A DNA stretch of 39,707 nt, from NCBI GenBank assembly GCA_028283345.1, contig JAPOGE010000010.1, positions 1 to 39,707 on the forward strand. Direction: 5' to 3'. Position numbers and translations under genes: made by a program. Source of the stretch: Candidatus Poseidoniales archaeon. GTDB lineage: Archaea; Thermoplasmatota; Poseidoniia; Poseidoniales; Poseidoniaceae. The notes below the pieces were generated by a model. That model saw only the letters and a list, made by a program, of their open reading frames with translations, was not told the DNA's origin and ran no database searches. Each line of letters begins with the position of its first letter. Position 1 is the stretch's first letter. Positions 15,880 through 23,139 of this stretch are shown piece after piece.

Positions 15880-16983
15880 ATGCAGAGTATCTTGGTGGGT
15901 AGCGGCTGGCACGGCCAATTATTCGCCGCTGAGATGTCGGCATTGGTCGGCAAGGTCAACCCACTATTTGGGTCGCAAAGATTGCTTTTCAGTGCCACCG
16001 CTCTCACTGCATCTGACCTGTCATTTTCTGCCACCTTGGATGATTTATTACAACCAGCGGCACATATTGTGATTTCCGGAGAGCCGAAAGAGGTGAAGGA
16101 AGATGACCTGAAGGATGCATTTGCTGAATGGCTGACTACAACCTCACTGACACCGGAAATGGGCACGGTCGCAGTGCGCCCGACCCGCCACGGAGAGAGG
16201 GCTTCGGGCTGGTCGGCAAGTGCCCTCGCCGGTCATCTGGGCGCAGTACTCTCCGCCGTGGGCTGGAGCATAGACCTAGAGGATCCACAGGTCGAAATCG
16301 GCTTGGTGGTGAATTGCCAGAGTGGATTAATCGTCTGGGGTCTCAGTCATTTCAGCGCGCCGCCGAGGGCCGGTTGGAAGCAACGCTCACCGACTCAGCG
16401 GCCGTTCTTCAAACCCGTCAGTCTCGACCCGCGCCACGCCCGTCTGATGCTCAATCTGGTTCGCAGTCAAGGCGTTATTCTCGACCCGATGTGCGGCACC
16501 GGTGGTATCGGGGTGGAAGCGAGTCTGATGGGGATTTCCAGTTTATCTCTCGACTTGGATAAGGAAATGGTTGCTGGGGCGAAGGAGAATTTTTCTTGGG
16601 CATCGGACAATGGGGCGACCGTCGAAGCTGGATTACAGGTAGGTGATGCAACGGAGTTACCAAACATTCTCGACGCAACGATATTGGAAGAGATTAATGG
16701 AGTATGTGTCGACCCACCGTATGGCCGCAATGCCTGGCGCTCCGAAGAGGCCGGTAACCTGTTCATCCGAGTCTGTGCCAGTACCCGGAAAGTGGTTGGT
16801 GAGGGGTCATACCTCGTATGTATGTTGCCTTGTGAAGCCAGTGGCGATGAGAAAATCTATGGCCAGTCGTGGTCGGAAATCTGCGCCGCGATGGAGGAGG
16901 TCGGATGGAAGGTCAACGGTAAGTGGCTGATTCCGGTACACGCCTCGATGGTCCGAGTGATGGTCTTGGCCCGCACCGCCTAA
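15880..16983 (+). CDS. tRNA (guanine-N2) methyltransferase, Trm11/Trm-G10 family
   Basis: This 367-residue protein has a THUMP-like N-terminal region (SILVGSGWHGQLFAAEMSALVG at the start is the family's usual first strand and helix) and a Rossmann-fold methyltransferase domain. LDPMCGTGGIGVEA binds S-adenosylmethionine, and DPPYGRNAW is the catalytic DPPY motif of N2-guanine methyltransferases. Archaeal members methylate G10 of tRNA to m2G or m2,2G. The call for position 10 comes from family membership, not from a diagnostic residue. ATG 15880 fits the family N-terminus; ATG 15853 and TTG 15847 are in frame upstream. The stop overlaps the convergent YkgJ-type gene by four bases. Confidence 0.87.
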   Translation: MQSILVGSGWHGQLFAAEMSALVGKVNPLFGSQRLLFSATALTASDLSFSATLDDLLQPAAHIVISGEPKEVKEDDLKDAFAEWLTTTSLTPEMGTVAVRPTRHGERASGWSASALAGHLGAVLSAVGWSIDLEDPQVEIGLVVNCQSGLIVWGLSHFSAPPRAGWKQRSPTQRPFFKPVSLDPRHARLMLNLVRSQGVILDPMCGTGGIGVEASLMGISSLSLDLDKEMVAGAKENFSWASDNGATVEAGLQVGDATELPNILDATILEEINGVCVDPPYGRNAWRSEEAGNLFIRVCASTRKVVGEGSYLVCMLPCEASGDEKIYGQSWSEICAAMEEVGWKVNGKWLIPVHASMVRVMVLARTA

Positions 16984-17408
16984 TCGCGGGTCTCTGCCTC
17001 AGCATTGATGAGGCGGTCCAATTCCATCAGAGCCAAACGCAATTTTTCGGTAGGTGGGTCAAACTCGGCCGTGTGGGGACAGATTATATCCATCCACGCG
17101 GCATCATTCTGGTCGAGGATGACCGGATAGATCTGGCATCCCTCGGGCCTTATTTCATGGATGGTGCAGATTCCCTCGGCGTCGAGTTCCGGTGAGTCTG
17201 TAGCGAGAAAAACACAGGCCCGTGTCGCAGGATTATTTGCCAATTCAAGAATTCCGCCGGTTGCCGATAACGGCTTGGTGAACTCTTCGATTTTCTTCCC
17301 GGTGGCGGCGGCGATCTTCTGTGCCTCGGCATTGCTCAATGGCATCTTGGTATCGCGACAACAGCGGCTACAGCCGTGCCTTAGACAGGGTGAGCTCTGG
17401 TGTCGCAT
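16980..17408 (-). CDS. YkgJ-type cysteine-cluster protein (UPF0153)
   Basis: This 142-residue protein carries the CxxxxCxxCC pattern of the YkgJ/zinc- or iron-chelating domain family. SPCLRHGCSRCC is at residues 7-17, followed by ACVFLA, then GICTIHEIRPEGCQIYPV, and a late IICPHT. The spread of eight or so cysteines fits one or two bound metal ions, either an Fe-S cluster or zinc. The biochemical role of the family is not established. The start ATG 17408 lies about 55 bases before the tRNA-Arg gene, which is on the opposite strand. The 3' end overlaps the convergent tRNA methyltransferase gene by four bases. Confidence 0.82.
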   Translation of the reverse strand: MRHQSSPCLRHGCSRCCRDTKMPLSNAEAQKIAAATGKKIEEFTKPLSATGGILELANNPATRACVFLATDSPELDAEGICTIHEIRPEGCQIYPVILDQNDAAWMDIICPHTAEFDPPTEKLRLALMELDRLINAEAETRD

Positions 17409-17462
17409 GAGTGCGCGATGCTTCCGTTGATTTCAAAGGGTGTGACCATCGCCGCATCAAAT

Positions 17463-17536
17463 GGGCGATTAGGGTAGCCTGGATATCCTGACGGGCTTCG
17501 AACCCGTCGACGCGGGTTCGAATCCTGCATCGCCCG
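17463..17536 (+). tRNA. tRNA-Arg (anticodon TCG)
   Basis: The cloverleaf is visible. The acceptor stem GGGCGAT pairs with ATCGCCC. The anticodon stem ACGGG/CCCGT encloses the loop CTTCGAA with anticodon TCG. The T arm GCGGG-TTCGAAT-CCTGC is followed by discriminator G. No intron is seen. The 3' CCA is not encoded (CCT follows). A T8 run lies about 115 bases downstream. Confidence 0.95.
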
Positions 17537-17589
17537 CCTCTGCATATTGATGCTCTAATCGGCGGTCGATTCGGTATCGAACTTCCCTC

Positions 17590-17657
17590 GGCGACTGACG
17601 TCGCCTCAGTCCAGTTCTCAACCTGCCCGCCCGCGGCTGATAATGAGTATTTTTTTT
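17590..17657 (+). terminator. Small hairpin and T8 run downstream of tRNA-Arg
   Basis: GGCGAC-TGAC-GTCGCC (17590-17605) is a 6-bp stem with a 4-base loop. A run of eight T occurs at 17650-17657. Archaeal terminators are often T-runs, so the latter may end the tRNA transcript. The region 17537-17679 has no gene. Confidence 0.4.
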
Positions 17658-17679
17658 GGGGGAGGGTCGGTTGGCCTTA

Positions 17680-18813
17680 TCAGGGCCAGTCTGGGCTCGG
17701 CCACGGTAGGTTTTCTCTCGACCATAGTTGCACTCGGTCGCCTCCCCAGTCGACCTCTTGATAAAGTTCCAGGCCTTTCTCGATGAGATGTTCTGTTCCA
17801 ATACCGAGGGCGAGGGGGGTGGTGAATTCGGCCTCGGTTCTGATGATTATCGCCCGGTCGATGAGGCCAGCGGCGAGGAACCGCCGTGCGGTCTCGGCTC
17901 CACCTTCGACCATGATTTCCTGAAACTCCCTATCTCCGAGCAGCGTCAAGACCCGGTTCAGGTCAACTCCGTTGTGCGAGTCTGCGGATTTCATACACAC
18001 GACTTCGACATTCTCTCGACTGGACAGAGCAGTGATATTCCCCTCCTCACCTTCGGTGTGGAGAATCATGGTCTGGTGCTCGTCGGCAAGGATCGTGGAG
18101 TCGAGGGGAGTGCGCAGTGCCCGGTCGAGTATTATTCGCACGGGTTGACGACCGTGCCCTAACTCGATACGTCGCACTGTCAGCGAAGGGTTGTCGCGCA
18201 CAATGGTCTCGACGCCGATGATTATCGCATCACAGTCGCGGCGCAGACGATGAACAGCATCAAGGCTGTCCGGCGAGGTGAAACGCTTGGATGCTAGGGC
18301 GAGGTCATCGACCGCGCCATTGCGGTCGATGGCAATTTTCAGGGTGACCAGAGGTCGGCGTTTTTCACACCAGTTCAGAAATGACTGCATCTGTACCGCC
18401 GCCTCATCCTTGAGCAGACCACACTTGACCGCACACCCTTCTCGTCGCAGGTATTCGATACCATTTCCTCGCACGGTCGGATTCGGGTCAGCATGAGCGA
18501 CCACGACCGAGGTGATTCCGGCCCATAACAAAGCCTCGGTGCAAGGCGGGGTGCGACCGTGATGGTTGCATGGTTCCAAAGTCACATACGCGGTTGTGCC
18601 ATTGGTCGAAATACCCCGCTTTTCGGCATCGGCGATGGCCATTTGTTCAGCATGCAATCCACCGAGATGGTCGTGCCAACCCTGTGCCACCACCTCACCA
18701 TCCTTTACCAGAACACAGCCTACCAGTGGATTAGGTCTGACCTGTCCTCGCCCGCGCTCGGCGATTTGCAGGGCTACGCGCATGAAACCGACCTCAGCCT
18801 CTGACCAAGCCAT
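17680..18813 (-). CDS. ribD: Bifunctional riboflavin deaminase-reductase RibD
   Basis: This 377-residue protein is the bacterial-type fusion for steps two and three of riboflavin synthesis. It deaminates the pyrimidine amino group, then reduces the ribosyl side chain with NADPH. Residues 1-145 are the cytidine-deaminase-like domain, with zinc ligands His54 and catalytic Glu56 (LHAEQM) and Cys82 and Cys91 (EPCNHHGRTPPC). Residues about 150-365 are the reductase domain (RPLVTLKIAIDRNGAVDD, IIIGVETIVRDNPSLTVR, EIMVEGGAETARRFL). Most archaea use a stand-alone reductase and a different order of steps, so a bacterial-type RibD points to gene transfer into this lineage. GGGTGAAGAG precedes ATG 18813. 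No other rib gene lies nearby. Confidence 0.95.
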   Translation of the reverse strand: MAWSEAEVGFMRVALQIAERGRGQVRPNPLVGCVLVKDGEVVAQGWHDHLGGLHAEQMAIADAEKRGISTNGTTAYVTLEPCNHHGRTPPCTEALLWAGITSVVVAHADPNPTVRGNGIEYLRREGCAVKCGLLKDEAAVQMQSFLNWCEKRRPLVTLKIAIDRNGAVDDLALASKRFTSPDSLDAVHRLRRDCDAIIIGVETIVRDNPSLTVRRIELGHGRQPVRIILDRALRTPLDSTILADEHQTMILHTEGEEGNITALSSRENVEVVCMKSADSHNGVDLNRVLTLLGDREFQEIMVEGGAETARRFLAAGLIDRAIIIRTEAEFTTPLALGIGTEHLIEKGLELYQEVDWGGDRVQLWSRENLPWPSPDWP

Positions 18814-18877
18814 CTCTTCACCCTAGCCTAGCCAGTCTTGCCCATGACTTCAAGGCGACTACCGACATGTCCTATCC

Positions 18878-19921
18878 ATGAGCCGCATCCACGCTATCGT
18901 AAACCCCACCGGCAGAGATGGCTCGGTCGGAAAGCGCTGGCGGAAGATATTGGCGGAGATGGAATCGGCTGGCCTCACGGTCGAGGCCACGCTGACCGAA
19001 CGGGTCAACCATGCCGCTGAAATAGCCTGGAATCTTCGTAGTCGATACGCCGACCTACCCGCTGATGAGCGACCACTGGTGGTCGCGGTCGGCGGTGATG
19101 GAACCGTTCACGAAGTCGCCAGTGGTCTGCGCGGCGGCAATCTGGTGCTGGGCATCATCCCGTATGGGACCGGTAATGATTACGCCCGCGGTCACGGCTA
19201 TCCGATGAAGAACACCGCCGCCTCAATCGAGATTCTCAAGAGCGGCACAGACCGCTCTTGCCCAGCCTATCGCATCGAGGCTTTCGCAATGCCTGCCGAG
19301 GGAAAGTATCCTTCTCCAATCAATCACCAATGGGATGGAAAGCCTGAGCAGGAAGGGAGAGTTGTTCGTTGGGCCTTCCTCGAGAGTGATGGAGGGGTGA
19401 CTGCTCAGGTGAGCCGACGAAAATTGTATCAGGGGAAGTGGATTCGTGGCACCTCCAAATACACTTATCTCGGAGTGCGGGCAATCATCGCGGCTAAGAA
19501 ACGGGAAATGTGGATAAAAATCGATGCTGATGACCCGAAAATCGATTGTTGTGATATGTATGCTCTCACCACCTGCGAAACTTTCGGTGGCGGTTACAAA
19601 GTCAATCCCGGAATGCACGTCGGACGCTCCAAGGGCAGTCTGATAATCGCCGGCAGGCTGTCGAAGTTCCAGATGCTCAAACTGATGGGACCGTTGAAGA
19701 AGGGCAAGCACATCGGGAAATGGGGGATAACCCAGCAGGAATTCACCCGTTTGGAGATCAGACCACTCGACCAATCCGGTAATCCGCTCGACCAACCATC
19801 TGGCAAACCGTATATCACCCAGTCGGATGGCGAGCCGCAGTTACAGGCGCCGGCGATTTTTGACTGGCATCTCGACCAGTTGGTCGTGCGCGGTGCCACT
19901 TCGATTCCCAATCAGCCATAA
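18878..19921 (+). CDS. Diacylglycerol/sphingosine kinase-fold lipid kinase
   Basis: This 347-residue protein has the DAGK catalytic domain. IVNPTGRDGSVGKRW is near the start, VVAVGGDGTVHEVASGL (GGDGT at 72-76) holds the nucleotide-binding glycine loop, and LGIIPYGTGNDYAR (near 91-104) is the second signature. The C-terminal half (TYLGVRAIIAAKKREMWIKID, then GGGYKVNPGMHVGRSKGSLIIAGRLSKFQMLKLM) fits the beta-sandwich domain of the YegS/DgkB group. Members phosphorylate diacylglycerol, sphingoid bases or related lipids with ATP. In an archaeon the substrate may be an isoprenoid glycerol lipid or a scavenged marine lipid; this is inference. ATG 18878 is divergent from ribD by 64 bases. It is followed by a hairpin of the recurring type. 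Confidence 0.9.
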   Translation: MSRIHAIVNPTGRDGSVGKRWRKILAEMESAGLTVEATLTERVNHAAEIAWNLRSRYADLPADERPLVVAVGGDGTVHEVASGLRGGNLVLGIIPYGTGNDYARGHGYPMKNTAASIEILKSGTDRSCPAYRIEAFAMPAEGKYPSPINHQWDGKPEQEGRVVRWAFLESDGGVTAQVSRRKLYQGKWIRGTSKYTYLGVRAIIAAKKREMWIKIDADDPKIDCCDMYALTTCETFGGGYKVNPGMHVGRSKGSLIIAGRLSKFQMLKLMGPLKKGKHIGKWGITQQEFTRLEIRPLDQSGNPLDQPSGKPYITQSDGEPQLQAPAIFDWHLDQLVVRGATSIPNQP

Positions 19922-19928
19922 TGGCAAG

Positions 19929-19981
19929 CGAAGGCCACGATCTCTAAGGCCACTACACATTGTTACGACTCTCGGCCTTCG
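19929..19981. terminator. GCGAAG-type hairpin repeat, copy 2
   Basis: CGAAGGCC (19929-19936) pairs exactly with GGCCTTCG (19974-19981) around a 37-base centre. It lies eight bases after the stop of the lipid kinase gene, and tRNA-Ser converges from the other side. The centre is longer than in the other copies and contains an additional AAGGCC. The remaining bases to 20117 show no gene. Confidence 0.55.
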
Positions 19982-20117
19982 GGTGTGGGTTGTCAGGTTG
20001 GACTCCCGCTTTGGCCATGATTAAGCGAGTCACAAACGCTCATCAAATCGATTCTCTTCGCTTGCTCCTCGCGGTGCGTCGTTTGAATCTTGATGTTGGG
20101 GTTATGACGCTCCGGGT

Positions 20118-20202
20118 TGGCGCGAAGAGAGGGATTTGAACCCCCGTGGCCGAAACCACCGGATTTCAAATCCGGCGCACTACCAAGCTATGCGATCTCC
20201 GC
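20118..20202 (-). tRNA. tRNA-Ser (anticodon TGA), CCA encoded
   Basis: On the minus strand the acceptor GCGGAGA pairs with TCTTCGC (one G-T wobble). The anticodon stem CCGGA/TCCGG encloses TTTGAAA with anticodon TGA. A long variable arm (GTGG...CCAC) marks a class II serine tRNA, and the T loop is GTTCAAATC. The discriminator G (20121) is followed by encoded CCA (20120-20118), unlike the tRNA-Arg gene in this window. Confidence 0.94.
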
Positions 20203-20347
20203 AACTGTGTACCGCGGTCCTGCTCACTCATATGAATATGTTAACCATGAGGGTTCACGCTTGCGATTGACAAACCCCTCACCTTGACCCTGCTTACCAT
20301 AGGTAAGCATGGGTTCATTTTTCATACCGTGCCGTTCTTGGCGATGC

Positions 20348-21973
20348 ATGGCCAGACGCACTCTGCTCGCTCTTCTCCTGTGCGCGACGATGCTGAGTGG
20401 ATGCACCGGTATCACGGCAGCAGATTGGGGCGATGATGGAATCGAAGTCGATTGGAATGGCCCCGACAATGTGGTGAACATCAAAAGCGCCTTCGGAAAT
20501 AATTCATTCATGTCGAACCTCACCGCGGTCGGTTGCAATGAAACCGGAAAGATGCCGTCATCAGAAGAGCTGTACTCAGATGCGTATACGCCGGCGATGC
20601 CGGTGGTCTTGTCCGGTTGGGTCTCGGCGGTACACCATTATCAGAATGGCGCCGGTGCGTACGAGGATAGTATCAGTCGCGCCGTATCCACCGCGGTCGT
20701 CATCGAGGCTTTATCGGCTCTAGAACCCTATGATGCGGCGATGAAAAATTACGAGAGCGGGGTGATGGGGACCAGAGTCACGGTGAAGGATTGGGGTGAC
20801 CCCAATGACGATGGCCGAGCCAGACCATATGAGCCCACGACCGCGGGTAAACCCAAGTTGGAGAGGGGAGAAGAAGAGACCGGTTTCCACGCCGCCGGGC
20901 TGATACCGGCAAGTGCCGATGTTCTTGAAGGGATGGAAGCCATCAATTGGCACAAACCGGTGAAGATCACCGGGTATATGTTATACTCTTCCTCGGCGCC
21001 AAGCCCGTATGATTACTATTACACACTAAAAGAACCAGTAGTCAAGACCATCGGTGATTGTGAACTACTCCGCACCGGCATTGATGGATTCCGGGGAAAT
21101 ATTCTGGTGATGACCATCGAGACCCCGGACGATAGAATCACTCTGAATGAAGGTTATAGTTCATCAACCGGAGGGTTGAATACCTGGGTTTTCACCATCT
21201 TGGTTCTCATCCTCGGCGGTGGGGGAGCATTCGGTCTGTTCATATTCTCTACTCTGATGCAACGCCATGGCGCCGCCTCGGCGGCCAAGGTCCTGCTCGG
21301 TGAAGGTGGCCTTGCCGCCGCCAGGCAGGTCATGGTCGAGGCCAGAGAATCAAGGAAGGAAGGCCTTGATGAAGTTCACACCTCAATCGCCAATAAGCCA
21401 GAAACCAAGAAAAAGCAACAAAAAGAGGAGGATGTCTCCATCAAGGGTTTCAGCCTCGATTCAATCTTGGCTGCAGATACGAGTTCCGTCGGCCCTGCCG
21501 AAGTTGAAGGTGGTGAAGTTCAACTAACCATGGAAGCCGATGAAATATCCCGCAAGATGGAGTCTGGAGAATATGATGTTGGTGATGAGGGCGTAGTATT
21601 CGAAGAAGAACCGGCTCCTCGCTCATTCAGTATTTCAGGGGGAAGTGCGAGCCGGGGTAGTTTCGAAGGCGGTTTTGTCGGTGGCTCGGGCCGAGACTTC
21701 AGCAGCCCGGCAGAAGCGGAGCCGAAGCGACACTTCTCATCCGCTCAAGCGTCGATTAACGAACCGACCAGCACCCCGACGCGCAAGACCATAAAGACCC
21801 GAAGAACCAGACGGTCATCTGAGCCTCAAGCGCAACCGGAGAGTGCGCCGGCCGGTGATGGGCCAGCGGAGAAGAAACGTGGTCCACCCTCGAAGAAGAA
21901 ACGTGGCCCTCCACCAAAACGTCGGCAAAGCGTTGCTGAGGACGATGGTGATTTCAGCGATTTCTCTTTCTAG
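20348..21973 (+). CDS. Lipoprotein-like membrane protein with basic GPP tail
   Basis: This 541-residue protein begins MARRTLLALLLCATMLSGC, a signal sequence ending in a lipobox (LSGC, Cys19). An extracytoplasmic domain follows to about residue 275, with regions such as AMPVVLSGWVSAVHHY and KPVKITGYMLYSSSAPSPYDYYYTL. One membrane helix (TWVFTILVLILGGGGAFGLFIFSTLM, about 278-302) leads to a cytoplasmic part with a helical stretch, acidic Ser/Gly-rich segments and a basic tail containing two KKRGPP units. The SGW and GY repeats suggest an OB- or GIDE-like extracellular domain, but I do not recognise the family. ATG 20348 is chosen because it gives the signal peptide directly; an in-frame ATG lies at 20309. 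The tail may bind nucleic acid or acidic proteins; this is inference. Confidence 0.78.
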   Translation: MARRTLLALLLCATMLSGCTGITAADWGDDGIEVDWNGPDNVVNIKSAFGNNSFMSNLTAVGCNETGKMPSSEELYSDAYTPAMPVVLSGWVSAVHHYQNGAGAYEDSISRAVSTAVVIEALSALEPYDAAMKNYESGVMGTRVTVKDWGDPNDDGRARPYEPTTAGKPKLERGEEETGFHAAGLIPASADVLEGMEAINWHKPVKITGYMLYSSSAPSPYDYYYTLKEPVVKTIGDCELLRTGIDGFRGNILVMTIETPDDRITLNEGYSSSTGGLNTWVFTILVLILGGGGAFGLFIFSTLMQRHGAASAAKVLLGEGGLAAARQVMVEARESRKEGLDEVHTSIANKPETKKKQQKEEDVSIKGFSLDSILAADTSSVGPAEVEGGEVQLTMEADEISRKMESGEYDVGDEGVVFEEEPAPRSFSISGGSASRGSFEGGFVGGSGRDFSSPAEAEPKRHFSSAQASINEPTSTPTRKTIKTRRTRRSSEPQAQPESAPAGDGPAEKKRGPPSKKKRGPPPKRRQSVAEDDGDFSDFSF

Positions 21974-22013
21974 CGAAAGCCGAGCCTGAATTTGAATCCT
22001 AGTGATTTTCGCT
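21972..22013. terminator. GCGAAA-type hairpin repeat, copy 3
   Basis: AGCGAAA (21972-21978) pairs with TTTCGCT (22007-22013) around GCCGAGCCTGAATTTGAATC and a following CTAGTGA. The left arm contains the stop of the upstream gene (TAG at 21971-21973). The centre contains the stop of the convergent SCO1 gene (CTA at 21999-22001). Arm sequence and the CCTGAA and TCCTAGTG portions are shared with other copies. Confidence 0.6.
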
Positions 22014-22712
22014 GAGTAGAATGCGAATATCGTTGACGACCTTCTCAGGAACCCACGAATCCCCACTCCAGATTATCCGTTTGTGCTGGCCACGGTCGAG
22101 GATGAACATCACCGTGCTATGGCCGACCGAATAATTGTCCTGCTCTTCACCGTGTTCATGACCGTCACCATCTTCGTGTCCGTCGGAGGAATCATCGGTG
22201 TCATTTTCGCCAGAGGGGTTGTCGCTGTTATTCTCGGTTTGGTTTTCCTCTCCGTGCGAATCGATGAATGACTTTTCAACCACGACGCCGAAGTTCTCCC
22301 ACACCTTCTCCGATTCCTCGAGGGTTCCGCTCAGGTGCGGCCAATCGACACCATGCTTCTGGGCAAAGGCCTTGAGACGCTCCGGGGTATCGTACTCGGG
22401 GTCGACACTGATTGAGAGGAAGGACACACCTTCCATCTCATCACCCAATTGGTCGGCCACCTCGCCGAGATTCTGGGTGGTCACCGGGCAGACATTGGGG
22501 CAACGGGTGAAGATGAACATGATGACCACCACATCACCCGAGTAATCCCTCAGACTCACCTGCTGACCATCTTGATCGGTCAGGGTGAAGTCACCGGCCA
22601 CAGGCCCAGATATAGCCGTACCCTCGAATTTCAGCGTTCCCTCTTCGCCGATGCATCCCGACAGCAGCAGACACAGCACCAAGGCTATGCTGATTGTGGT
22701 TCTAGGTGACAT
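21999..22712 (-). CDS. SCO1/SenC-family copper chaperone lipoprotein
   Basis: This 237-residue protein delivers copper to, or reduces, the CuA site of cytochrome oxidase. A lipobox signal (LVLCLLLSGC, Cys20) anchors it outside the membrane. The thioredoxin-like domain contains FTRCPNVCP (Cys71 and Cys75) and the conserved distal His198 in SVGHSTVMFILD, the three copper ligands of SCO proteins. Between VEKSFIDSHG and that histidine is an insertion of about 40 residues rich in Asp, Glu, Asn and His (DGHEDGDGHEHGEE), absent from ordinary SCO1. ATG 22712 is chosen because it gives the signal peptide. A GTAAAAAG sequence about 25 bases upstream could be its own TATA box. It is the last gene of the cox cluster. 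Confidence 0.93.
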   Translation of the reverse strand: MSPRTTISIALVLCLLLSGCIGEEGTLKFEGTAISGPVAGDFTLTDQDGQQVSLRDYSGDVVVIMFIFTRCPNVCPVTTQNLGEVADQLGDEMEGVSFLSISVDPEYDTPERLKAFAQKHGVDWPHLSGTLEESEKVWENFGVVVEKSFIDSHGEENQTENNSDNPSGENDTDDSSDGHEDGDGHEHGEEQDNYSVGHSTVMFILDRGQHKRIIWSGDSWVPEKVVNDIRILLSENH

Positions 22713-22765
22713 CAAAGTGGGCGAGGTGGGTCTGCTTTTTACCCTTAGCGCAGAGTCAGAAAAAT

Positions 22766-23128
22766 TCAGGCACCGTATGCTGGAACCCACGGCGGGGTAC
22801 ACCAACTCGGTAGATCTTCAATCCCGGCGGGGTTGGACAGGCCAATTCCCCACAGCATCAGGATGACAAAGAAGAATGGAAAGATTGCGGTTCTGGTAAT
22901 GATGACCGGGTCGCCGCGCAGGTGCATGAACCACGCGGCGATTCCGAAAGCCTTGACCATTCCAACACTGATCAGTACCGCCCAGGTCTCGTATCTTGGC
23001 AGGTTCATGTAGACTGCACCGACTTCGATGACGGTGAACAGCATCAGCAAAGCCAGATTGAAATTGTAGATATTGCCGAATGGCTTTGCCAGTGCATGTT
23101 CCCATTTTGCCAATTGATGTTCGCTCAT
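22766..23128 (-). CDS. Cytochrome c oxidase subunit IV-type protein
   Basis: This 120-residue protein has three hydrophobic helices (FNLALLMLFTVIEVGAVY, WAVLISVGMVKAFGIAAWFMHL, AIFPFFFVILMLWGIGLSN). The AAWFMHLRGDP segment is the mark of the prokaryotic cytochrome oxidase subunit IV (caa3/CyoD-like). This small subunit packs against subunits I and III and helps assembly. A GAGGTGAT site lies before ATG 23128, and the gene starts 11 bases after the coxC stop. Position and helix pattern together make the call firm although the family is poorly conserved. Confidence 0.88.
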   Translation of the reverse strand: MSEHQLAKWEHALAKPFGNIYNFNLALLMLFTVIEVGAVYMNLPRYETWAVLISVGMVKAFGIAAWFMHLRGDPVIITRTAIFPFFFVILMLWGIGLSNPAGIEDLPSWCTPPWVPAYGA

Positions 23129-23139
23129 AGATAATCACC

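Noticed and set aside
17650-17679. T8/G5 tract as a frameshift site in ribD
   Set aside because: It lies just outside the gene end; the RibD frame closes normally at 17680 with a family-typical length.
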